Below, in pieces: positions 22,473-38,800 of a stretch of DNA of 64,000 nucleotides (position 1 is its first letter; each line of letters begins with the position of its first letter). The stretch covers positions 1,911,501 through 1,975,500 of the forward strand of contig CATNEN010000037.1 in assembly GCA_950097015.1 (NCBI GenBank), in the 5' to 3' direction. The notes under the pieces are model-generated. The model made no database searches and had not been told where the DNA came from. It was given only the letters and a program-made list of their open reading frames with translations. Position numbers and translations under genes: made by a program. This DNA is from Macrostomum hystrix. Its lineage: Eukaryota > Platyhelminthes > Macrostomidae.

Positions 22473-24587
22473 GAGGACCAGCGGCAGAATGATAACTATC
22501 TTCTATTGCGTTTGATGGCTTTGAGTTTGAATGCAGATTAGCAAAAAGTTTAAGTTGGCTGCAGTTTTTTATCTCTCCAAAGGTTCCCTTGTTTCACCTC
22601 GCCTATTGTAGTGCCGTTCTTTAAAAATTTGGCTGAATAAATTTGTCTTTAAAGTAAACTTCTTTTCTAGTTGTTTGCCTCTCCCCATGCCGTGCCATTT
22701 GCTAAATTGTCTTGCTCTCCGATTATTCTCTCTTTATTCAAGCATTTATTTTGTGCCAAAACACCTATATAGTTAGCATACCACACGGGAGAAACACTGG
22801 ATAGCGTTGCTGTGTGGAGGTCGCAAAAGGGCAGTTTGCAGTTTTGTAGTGCTTAGTTGTTCCAGTTGAGTTTCGCCTCCCCCTTCATCCACAGTCTCTT
22901 TCACTCCCTTTGATTCACTGCTCACATATACATTATAGGCTAGCTACACATGAAGGTAGCTATAGAGCCTAATATAATGATATACATTAGGAGTATGAGC
23001 TCATTATTAGAGCTTGCTTAGCAGTAGGACTTCAAAGCAAAGCGCAGTCATGCAGAAAGTTGAGCTACAGCTCTGTATCCATGGCCTGTAATTGTAGATT
23101 TCTCGCAGCGGCTACCGATGATTAGAGGGAAAAACACAAGACACTCTCACATAGGAAGAGCTAATTGGGAGATTGGGACAGAGAAGCCGCCGGTGCATAA
23201 AATAAGTTATTAACACGCTCTAGGTAGCTCTTGAAAGAATTATTACACCCATCGAGCCTACTATGAGCTAAATGGCTAGTCTATAGCATCTATAGTATCT
23301 ATAGTCTATAGCACTACGAGCACTATAGCACTCGTATAGCATCGAAATGTTAAGTTACTGTTAATGTTAAGTTGCCCGAACGGTTTGCATGAGAATCTGC
23401 CACACCCACTAAATGCAGACCTGTCATACCCATTGTGTTTTCTCACAAATCTACCTGTCAAGATTTGTAAAGAAAGTAAACAGAAAATTTGGCATGGCTT
23501 TGAGCGGAGATATTTTTTCTTCACTTGACATATCCTCGGACTGAGGTCATGACAAGATGAAGAAGACAGCGACTTGCCGAGCATTTGCAAGATTTTTTTC
23601 AAGAAAGTACACTTATTTTAGATAAGTATAGATATGTTCATATAGATATGAACATACGAATATAGATACGGTTCCCATTTTTCCTTACGATCAAAGCTTA
23701 AGTCTATGAAACACACAGTTCTCAAATATCAAATTATATACATAAAAAACTCTCACACCTTTCTATTCGTTACCAGTGCGTGTTATTTTAGCTATGGGTT
23801 CGCACACTTGAAGCAACGCCACCACAGGTTTACACATGACTAATTAACCAACTGAACCGATGCACTGTTTCTCTAAGCCTATTCTCATGAGCTCATGAGC
23901 ACACACGAGTGCAAAAATCGTGGGATACTAAAGAGAATAGCAAATGCCATAGCTATTTTAGGCTAAATCGTGGTGAATGAAGCCGAGAGCACTTAAGAGC
24001 AGACTCAAATTAAATCAAACTATCTAATAACTAAATTATCTAATTAAAGACCCGGCTAATAAAAATATAAGTTCGCGCCCCTCTAAAGAACAGAATATCT
24101 CATCAAGGCCACTTAAATGAGCAATTAAACGATTAAATAAATATTTTTTGATACAAAAATGAACAGCGAGCCAGGGCGTGCCTTGACAGCGGGGCAAACG
24201 GAACAGTCTATTCATTTTCTGCTTTCTGTGCAGCGAGACAAAAATACATTTTACAAGGGCAAGGATAATGAAAGCGGAGACAAACATTACACAGAATCGA
24301 AGGACAACAAAGACAAATTAACTAATGATATATTTGCTAGATTTTACGACAAAACAAAGCCTTTACGAGACATTCGAGCAACAGTGTCTGTGGCAGCAGA
24401 GCGACACGCTTCTAGTTTTCCTAAAAGCAGCCAACGATAAACTGGATAACAAGCATAGTCGAAAGAATTTTAGATCATTATACTACTAACTGCAAGTAGC
24501 TAGCCAGCTAATCACGCCAAAACGAATTTATCTGATATGTAACAAACAGAAAGTCCAAGCTTTTCTAATTTATGAGCCTTTACGACT
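22473..24587. other. Intergenic DNA, no gene seen
   Basis: AT-rich. A plus-strand frame at 24159-24440 (about 93 residues, Lys/Asp/Thr-rich, A-rich codons) has some protein character but no recognised family, and is not annotated as a gene. Confidence 0.4.
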
Positions 24588-25190
24588 ATTCTCTGATGGG
24601 TGTGGGGACGATTCACTGATGGGTGTGGGGACGATTCTCTGATGGGTGTGGGGACGATTCACTGATGGGTGTGGGGACGATTCACTGATGGGTGTGGGGG
24701 ACGATTCTCTGATGGGTGTGGGGACGATTCACTGATGGGTGTGGGGACGATTCTCTGATGGGTGTAGGGACGATTCTCTGATGGGTGTGGGGACGATTCA
24801 CTGATGGGTGTGGGGACGATTCTCTGATGGGTGTGGGGACGATTCACTGATGGGTGTGGGGACGATTCTCTGATGGGTGTGGGGACGATTTACTGATGGG
24901 TGTGGGGACGATTCACTGATGGGTGTGGGGACGATTCACTGATGGGTGTGGGGACGATTCACTGATGGGTGTGGGGACGATTCACTGATGGGTGTGGGGA
25001 CGATTTACTGATGGGTGTGGGGACGATTCACTGATGGGTGTGGGGACGATTCACTGATGGGTGTGGGGGACGATTCACTGATGGGTGTGGGGACGATTCA
25101 CTGATGGGTGTGGGGACGATTCACTGATGGGTGTGGGGACGATTCACTGATGGGTGTGGGGACGATTCACTGATGGGTGTGGGGACGATT
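24588..25190. repeat. G-rich minisatellite, 23-bp unit, about 26 copies
   Basis: Unit is ACGATTCACTGATGGGTGTG plus GGG. Every unit carries GGGTGTGGGG, so two G-runs recur each 23 bases on the plus strand. Variants CTCTGATG and TTACTGATG alternate. Confidence 0.96.
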
Positions 25191-25786
25191 ATGAAGGATG
25201 TGAAGGAGATACAATGCTACAATTGATATTACAGCAAATTAACAAATTATTTGATTGCCGCATGATAGCCTGCTAATGTTGAATTAAAATTCAAATTAAA
25301 CACAAGTTTGTTTGCACATTAGCAAATTGCACAGCAAATGCCAGACGAAAAAAAGTTTTTTAGTTTAACGCGTTTTGAATAACCTGTGTACTTATGATAA
25401 AAGTACATCTTCAGCAAAGGGATGTGGAAACTATCAGGAGACATTAATTAAAAAAGCGAAACAAACAAAAAAACCGAATAGACAAAAATATCGTAATCAA
25501 ACAAACTGATAGATTGATTAGAATAGAATTTTCTAAGAAACATAAGCTAAATTAGCGTAATCAGACTCAGAGCACAAGCCTAATGGATAGGTAACCCCGC
25601 TAAAGATTATTATTTAAATTGAACATTTTTAAACAAACAACTGGAGATATGACTTTAATAAGCAGAGAGGTATGACAAAGAATACAATAGAAAATAGTTC
25701 ATCCCAATTTATATGTTGGTAAATAACAGCGCGGCTTGTCGATCCGTTTGTTCTCCATTCGCTTGCTTTTCTAAATGATTTATTTT
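25191..25786. other. 3' flank of the PP2A gene, nothing seen
   Basis: AT-rich. A minus-strand AATAAA (plus-strand TTTATT at 25779-25784) begins three bases after the PP2A stop codon. Confidence 0.5.
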
Positions 25787-31140
<5,354 letters not shown>

Positions 31141-31699
31141 TGTGAAAAAAGGTTTAAAGGTAATGTATGATGAAAAGCTCGAATTTTTTAACTGCTTCAC
31201 AAGGCAGACCAGGTCACTTAAATATCAAGGAAGAAAGTACCGTTTAACCAATATTTATTGGAAAAGGGTAAAATCAGCATAACGGCAATAATACGTCTTG
31301 ATTTAACGAACGCAATACTACAAGACTGTTTACTATCACAAAAAATATTTCTGTAATAATAATTCTATAACTCTAAGATAAAAATGCAATTAGTATCTAG
31401 ATTATCTAGATTAGTGTCTAGATAAAGAGCTGACTATTTGTTTTATTAAAAAGATATAATAGTTAAACAAAAAATACATATAGCATTGTTTTGATTACAG
31501 TGCTTTGACTTAAAAAGAAACTAAAACTGTAAGATAATACTGCATTTTATTTTTGCATGCTTTTTTTTAACCTTATCGTTGGAAAACCTAAACATTTAAA
31601 TTATTGCGTGCTCTAATATTTGATCACGACTATTTTACATAACAAGTGGTATCGTTGATTCTGAATTGCTGTTGGCTTTAGTAACTTAGTCATTTTGTG
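31141..31699. promoter_or_regulatory. Divergent intergenic region between PP2A and RACK1
   Basis: The 559 bases between the two start codons point outward to PP2A (minus) and RACK1 (plus) and must hold both promoters. AT-rich with no obvious TATA pair. An AG at 31680-31681 after a T-rich stretch, 18 bases before the RACK1 ATG, could be a 5' UTR splice or trans-splice acceptor. Confidence 0.5.
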
Positions 31700-34600
31700 A
31701 TGGCTGAACACATGCAATACAAAGGCCAGCTTATTGGCCACAATGGCTGGGTTACGCAGATCGCTACAAATCCTCAGTTTCCAAATATGATTCTGTCTGC
31801 AAGTCGTGGTACGTTTTTAATGTTGTTAATATATCATGCTAACTTATTTGTAATTGTATTTAATTAAATAAATGGTTCGCAGCCTTGTATAAAAATTTTG
31901 GCATCAGAAAAAATAGGGTAAAATATGTAATTAACACTTTGTTGCCTATCTACAAATATTCAATTAACAAGTGATAGGCCTATCGCTGATGTGGATGTAT
32001 GGATTGCATGGATACCATAGTGCAAAAGGATTTTTGTGTACAACAGAAGGTAATATTCTATTTTGCTCTGTTGTACGAAGGTACGACAGGGATCAAATAA
32101 TTATAATACTTTTGTATGAAGGTACAGGATCAAATAAGTGTAGTACTGTTATTCAACAAAATCGTTTTTCAAGTTGGGCACCTGTCACTCTATTTTCTTT
32201 AGTGTGTTTTTTTCCTGAAAAAATTTAATGGTCTTTAAACTTATAGGATAATTGTACTTACAGACCTATGCATAAACAATACACAATTCAATGATCTTTA
32301 AATAAATAAATATAGTATAGTATAATAAAATCACATTTAACATTTGGCATAAGTTCTTGTAGTTAATTGTGCTGCATAAAATATACCCTGCCTTACCCTG
32401 GCAAATATTTTTTGAAAACGTAGGTTTTAAGGCTTTCAAAAGCTTTCAACAAAAAAGCTTTCAATTGTGCATATAATGCAATATTACGTAGAGTCTTCAT
32501 AGCTAAAAGTATCATTAAAATGACAGCATGTCTCTACAGACAGCATGTCTCTACAAATATGTAATGGTCTACTAAGAATATCTGGTATACAATTTTGTAA
32601 AAAGTAAACAACTAATGGGTCCCTTATTTTAAGCATGTTTAAATATTTTTTATATGTTCATGTTAAATTCAGAATTATGAATTGTTTTTGTAAATATATA
32701 AGATATCTATGTAGGCTGCTATAAAGTAAATAATAATCTTAAGAACTCAATTATTCTTTTAACAAAACTGCTTGCTAAGCTAAAAAAGATAAAGGCAAAG
32801 AATAAAATCACTAAAAAAATTTTCTATCAAGTATCTATGTGGTCATATTACTAGTGGCCAGTCACAAAGCCAACAAGAGATAACTGAGTGTTGCTAATAT
32901 TGGTAGAAAATAATAGCTAAATCATCTTTTTTTAATCTAAATCTTTAATTTCACAGAAAATAGTTTTCATTGGAATATTTGCATAGGACAGGAAGAGAAA
33001 TAGAACAAGAAGGCTAATTACGAATTTCGTGCTTCTTATAAATAGAAAATAATGCAGTTTAATATTAGAATTATGGTAGGGTTTAACAACCTAGCATTAT
33101 TCATATTTTCACTTCTATTACTAAGGTAAATTCATTTAAATTAAGACAAAAATGCATCCTAAGTTGTGTTATAGGGCTAACTTAATAACTGGCTTTTTTA
33201 TAAGAAAATCCCACTTCTGACACCAAAGTTGTTATAGGCCTAATTTCTTTGTTATGTATTTATCTCAATGATGCCACCAAAGTTGTACCAGGGCAAAATT
33301 ATTAATTAAGATCCCACCGCTGTTGACTCAATTTAAAAGATATTTAACTGGCGGTCTTTAAATGGGCCATTTTAGCTTCTCAAATGGTAGCGTATGTATT
33401 CGCACGAGCGGTGACTAGGCAACTGTACATGTTTCCAGTCAATTAGGTGTCCCCGAGATTAGAGTTTAGCAGTTTCCTATTTCCAATATTCTTAGTATAG
33501 TTCTGAGTATTGGTTCTGAGTATAGTTCTCACTACTATCTTCTCTTAAAATGAATAACACAATGTAACACTTCAAACTTCGAAATTTGCTTTAAAACACA
33601 CACTTAACACACAACTTTCAACTTCAACTTCAACTTCAAACTACCCTTTACAGCCCTTTTATTTTTCTTAGTCAAAATTTGCGGCTATATATACAGAGAA
33701 AAATTAACTTTTGTTTTAATGGCAACATTTTACATAATATTATTTACAAGATACAAAAATAAAACAAAATTATTTACACACAGTATTACTTTTATTACGG
33801 TACGAAGACTTGGGGATCATTGTCAACTGGGGGATCATTGTCAACTGGGGGATCATTGTCAACTGGTGGATCATTGTCAACTGGGGGATCATTGTCAACT
33901 GGTGGATCATTGTCAACTGGGGGGTCATTGTCAACTGCGGGATCATTCTCAACTGATCATTGTAGCGCAATAAAGGCTGAAAATACAGCTGCTAAAAAGT
34001 ATATACTGGACGAATTAAAAATATTTCTGCTCCCCGAAGGGGGGCAAAACTTGCTAGTTAGCAAGATATTTATTTTTGGCGCGTTTTTTATTTTTTTATT
34101 TTTTTACTATTTTTTATAATAAGAGCAGAACGTATATACAATAAAACATAATGATACAACTAAAACACTGTCACAGTTGCTATAGAGATATCTTTCTTTC
34201 CTTACTTCTTAACCTCCTAGACAAGAGTCTGATCATGTGGGAGCTGAACCGTGGCGAAAACTATGGTGTGCCGAAGCGTGCACTGCGCGGTCACAACCAC
34301 TTTGTGTCGGACGTTGTCATGTCATCCGACGGTCAATTCGCCCTGTCTGGCTCCTGGGACAGCACCCTGCGCCTCTGGGACCTCACTACCGGCCAGACCA
34401 CCCGGCGCTTCACTGGCCACACCAAGGACGTCCTGTCTGTGGCTTTCAGCGCCGACAATCGCCAGATTGTGTCAGGCTCGCGCGATCGCACCATCAAACT
34501 GTGGAACACACTTGGCGTGTGCAAGTACACCATCACCGAAGACAATCACTCAGATTGGGTGACCTGCGTGCGATTCTCGCCCAACACCGCTAACCCAATC

Positions 34601-35074
34601 ATTGTTAGCGCCGGTGTCGATCGCCTAGTCAAGGTTTGGAACCTCACCAACTGCAAGCTGCGCACCAATCACATTGGCCACAGCGGCTACCTCAACACCG
34701 TCGCCGTCAGCCCGGATGGCAGCCTGTGCGCCTCCGGAGGCAAGGACGGCAAAGCCATGCTGTGGGACCTCAACGAAGGCAAGCATTTGTACACGCTGGA
34801 CGGCGGCGAGAGCATCAACACGCTGACCTTCTCGCCGAATCGTTATTGGCTGTGCGCGGCCACCGGTCCCCTAATTAAGATCTGGGATCTGGAGAATAAG
34901 GTGGTTGTGGACGACTTGCGCACTGAGATGGTGGCCACCAGCACAAACCTAAAGCGCAAGCCGGCTAGCCCGGAGTGCCTCTCCCTGGCCTGGAGCGCCG
35001 ACGGCCAGACTCTCTTTGCCGGCTACTCGGACAATGTCATCCGCGTCTACGGCGTCACCGTCTCTGCCCAGTGA
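31700..35074 (+). CDS. RACK1: RACK1, WD40 scaffold on the 40S ribosome, 2 exons
   Basis: Exon 1 is 31700-31808 and exon 2 is 34221-35074. The junction CGTG|GTACGT to CTCCTAG|ACAAG restores SASRDKSLIMW. The product has 320 residues (human 317) and forms a seven-bladed propeller. Visible blade ends include [41 protein letters not shown] and VIRVYGV, with the GH dipeptides expected of WD40 blades. Known role: binds the head of the small ribosomal subunit and scaffolds PKC and other signalling proteins. Codons are strongly GC-ending in exon 2, as expected for a very highly expressed gene, against an AT-rich 2.4-kb intron that holds one small 18-bp array and no recognisable guide RNA. ATTAAA at 35122 may be the polyadenylation signal. 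Confidence 0.98.
33815..33958. repeat. Minisatellite, 18-bp unit, about 8 copies
   Basis: Unit GGGGGATCATTGTCAACT in the RACK1 intron, with GGTGGATC variants. The last copies are diverged. Confidence 0.92.
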
Positions 35075-35599
35075 GATTTATTGCTAAGCGATTTATTGGA
35101 CGATTTATTAGGATTAATATTATTAAAGAACTTGAGCTACTGTTCCCTCCTCCAAGCCGCACCTAACTCCCAATTCTCTGTTATTTGTGAATTGCTAGCT
35201 AACTGAACTGAAGCTTTACCTGATTCTGGTCTTGGCCTCCCGGCTGGTGTTGTTTAGGCTTCTAGTTTGACAAATGGCAGACTAATTGCCAATGAGACTA
35301 AAAGGCAGTGTCGATTTGAAATTTGTAGTCTTCAGGTTTGAAAAGCAGTGCCCACCAGCGCCGGGAGGGGGAATTCGTTGATGAGCTGCCTCTAGGAAGT
35401 CTCACTTATTAAATAAAAGGAGTTGGCGTTCGAGTCTCTGGACTGTTCTAGCGCGGCCCTTGCTGCATTCAATTGGATTGGAAAGAAAATTTTGCCAGGT
35501 CCGTCGGTTTTGAGTTGTCTCATTTAATTTCGATTTGCAATAACAAAAAATAATTTTCGTAGAAAGCTTGGACCCGAAATAACATCGAACCCGCTTGTT

Positions 35600-35777
35600 G
35601 CTATAGTTCACCCAGCTGTTAAATGGGTACGAGCATTAGCTGGGATAATTGAAGGTGGGTGTGCGTCCCCCCAGTCCATGGACTGAACAGCTGTAAGCAG
35701 CCTTTGGATGCGCCGCGCAATAGCTGCGGCTGTGCTGGCCCAATTGGGGCAGGTGTAATCAATTAATTATTATTATC
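35600..35777 (+). mobile_element. SINE family A copy
   Basis: Body shared with the minus-strand copy at 56526-56680 (TTCACCCAGCTGTTAA, GCATTAGCTGGG, GGTGGGTGTG). It is followed by the core CCCCCAGTCCATGGACTGAA, then GCAGCC, GCGCAATAGCTGCGG, CCCAATTG and a terminal ATT-rich tail. The tRNA-like head is missing or too diverged. Lies between the convergent ends of RACK1 and the esterase-like gene; the rest of that 0.8-kb gap shows nothing. Confidence 0.7.
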
Positions 35778-35887
35778 GACTTTATCGCTAATTGGAAGGT
35801 TAATCTTGAGAACATATATTTAAGACATATGGGATGAAAAAAGTATCAGTTTGGCCAAATTGCTGATGAGTTTCATATGCTTAACTC

Positions 35888-38800
35888 TTATACGATGCCC
35901 ATCAGGTGGGGAAAAGTATTGTACTGCACAGAGTCGCAATAAGTTATGGCGTCGTCTGACGGCATGGACTGCAGCAGGCCATCAGTTTGCGCCATCACGG
36001 TGTAGCCGCTGTCCACAGTGTACCAACTGGATGGCGGCCGGCCGCTGCTGGCAAATGTACTCAGCGCAGCCTGCAGATGCTGCATCATGGCCTGATCTCT
36101 GCGATCCCAGCTCTCGGCTGCGCGTGGCGCAGTTCCCAGCATCAGCAGCAGGTCCAGGCCGTAGAATGCGCCATTGTGCATGGAGCTGTCTCCCAGTTCC
36201 AAAAATTTGGCTGCATACTTCAGTCTGTAGCGCTGGACATAATGGTACACTGGCGATCGGCGATTGGAAGATTTAGCCAGCGCTTTGGCCAGGTAGCGGT
36301 AGGGGCAGATAAAACGTAACAGGGTGCCCACCCTGACTGCCGTTAGAATTCCCTATTGGAGTGCGGTTGTGTTTGTTCAACATGTAGTGAATGTAGCATC
36401 GGCATTTGGTAGCAATTATCACGCCACTAAACACGTACTGTTCTCTGATTGGCCAGATTCGTCACTAAACACGTACTGTTCTCTGATTGACCAGATTCGT
36501 CACTAAACACGTACTGTTCTCTGATTGGCCAGATTCGTCACTAAACACGTACTGTTCTCAGATTGGCCAGATTCGTCACTAAACACGTACTGTTCTCTGA
36601 TTGACCAGATTCGTCACTAAACACGTACTGTTCTCAGATTGGCCAGATTCGTCACTAAACACGTACTGTTCTCTGATTGACCAGATTCGTCACTAAACAC
36701 GTACTGTTCTCTGATTGGCCAGATTCGTCACCAAACACGTACTCTTCTCTGATTGGCCAGATTCGTGACTAAACTCGTACTGTTCTCTGATTGGTGTGAT
36801 TTGGAATCCACGAATAATTTCCTTTGTTCCAATTTATTCACTACACTACATTCACTACATTTTGACCTACCTGAGCGTCGCCTTGCGACATGTCGGGCTT
36901 CTTCAATCTGGCGATGAGTTTGTTGGGATTGCCAGCAATGTCCATCATTTCCAGCGTGGTCAGTACCTCCTTCCAAACTTTTTGCCAATTGTCCTGCACC
37001 CGGAAGCCGGGAAAGCCTTCGTAATGATCGGCCACATTGCCGAATACCACTGGTACGTCCGCCCAGGCGCCCAGCCCACTCGGACTGTCCTCAGTAGGCG
37101 AGGCTGTCAGGGTGACTCCGTCCGGAGCCAGCCACTCCAACGGTGCCTCCGGCGTTACGATATTGCCGGCAACGGACACTGTGCCCTGGCGTATCAGGTT
37201 GCTCAGACTGAGCGACCAGTCGTCAAGGTAACCAGTTCGAGTCCATGCTTTGTAAACATCTTCCTTGGCTGTCAGATACGATAGGAGTCGACCCTGTGTA
37301 TAGATATATGCAGGGCCAGGATTTTAAAGGCTGAAGATTATTTAACAGTAGAAAGATCACGCTATTTTTCCCCTGGGAAAGACCACGGGGTACAACAACA
37401 ACCAATGCCTACTTCATGATAGCTGCCAAACCGATTTTCGTGAAAGTCCACCATCTCAGCGAGATATTCAGCGATTCTTGTCGAAGACAATGGTGACAAG
37501 GACAACTGACATTGCTCTGAATAAACCTCTATCTATCGCGAATCTACATTGGTTCAAAAGTTTATAAAGTAACAATATAATTTGTGACTCTGGAAGTTCT
37601 CTCTTTCTACTGTTAAAATGTATTTCATCAAAAGTTTCACCTCGTCCATCGCTTCCATCTCCTTGCGGCACTCGATCACATCGTCCACTGGGCATTTGAG
37701 CCGAAGCTGGCTGATGTTTGTCCATCGATTGGCGTGGATGCTTTCCAAAGCCGACAGCAGCGCCGGCGCCGAGTTTGGAATGCGCGACGGGCCGCTGGAG
37801 AGCCAGGCTGCGCTGACTAGCTTCTTGCCAGTGCGCCGCTGTGTGTGCAGCACGGCCATTGCCATGCCCGCCCCGCTGCCGTGTCCGACCAAAGTGATTC
37901 TGAGCGAAGCAGCCAAGTGAAAAAATACACTTGCGATTAAATCGAATCGCAAACGATTTTATGACCTAGTAGATCAATTAAGTTCGTTCTAAGTACAAGT
38001 TAGTACTGTGTGTGGAGGAATGTTGTCAGGGCGGTTTAACGCGTTTGCCATTAAGGTCCCTGAGCTGGATTCAGCAACGAGGCCACTTCTCTTAGTAGCT
38101 TGTAGTGAAATTACGCACATCAGGGCCGACTAAGTCAAGAGAGTGTACACTGCCTCATAAGGAATAATCCAGGACAGATGCGCACCATAGACTGTGGCAG
38201 TAGGCAGTTTCGCGTTCTATAATAAAATCACTTGAAATGGGGTTTGCGGTGTGCTAAAAATAGAATAATCTATGAGTCATACTCGGCATGAGGTTTTTTG
38301 TGTACAGAGGGTGGTGAGTCACCTATCGCATAGTAGTTTCTTCACATTTAAACAACAATGAAGCAATGCATTCTCTGACTCTCCTTCAGCAGCACAGTAA
38401 TTACTTGGAAATCATTTTTACCAGAAATACTTTACATGGACTTTAAAACTGGAATACTTTGAACTCTGTCACAAATGGCACAATGCACTTACCTGTTGAC
38501 GTCACCGCCGAAATCTTTGACCACCTGTTGGAGGTACTCAAGGCCACGCAACAGATCCGGCAGGCCATAGTTGAGCACACTGGAGTTGACACCGGCTGGC
38601 TGGAAAATGCCGTGGAATCCCATCCGGTAGCCGATGCGAACAACAACAGCGCGCAGTGCGTCCGGCAACCCGTCGTCCGAGTGCAACAGCGAGTCCTGAC
38701 CGAGGCTCCTAGTAGTCTCAGATACATAGCCAGAGCCGGTGACAAACACGATGACCGGATATCCCGTGCTGTAGTCTCTGGGCCGGCCGATGCTCAGGAA

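Noticed and set aside
31809-34220. snoRNA in the RACK1 intron, as in vertebrates
   Set aside because: I looked for C/D and H/ACA boxes with flanking stems and saw no convincing set.
37430-37500. Similarity among 37430-37500, 43380-43450 and 61100-61160 around TCGAGATATTCA
   Set aside because: The shared stretch is short and alignment beyond it is poor by eye; it could be an old repeat but I cannot support it.
37554-37640. Extension of esterase-like exon 4 past GAGGTGAAAC
   Set aside because: The frame stays open for 29 more codons, but a good donor is at 37640-37639 and the next exon matches the family in phase, so the extension is intronic.
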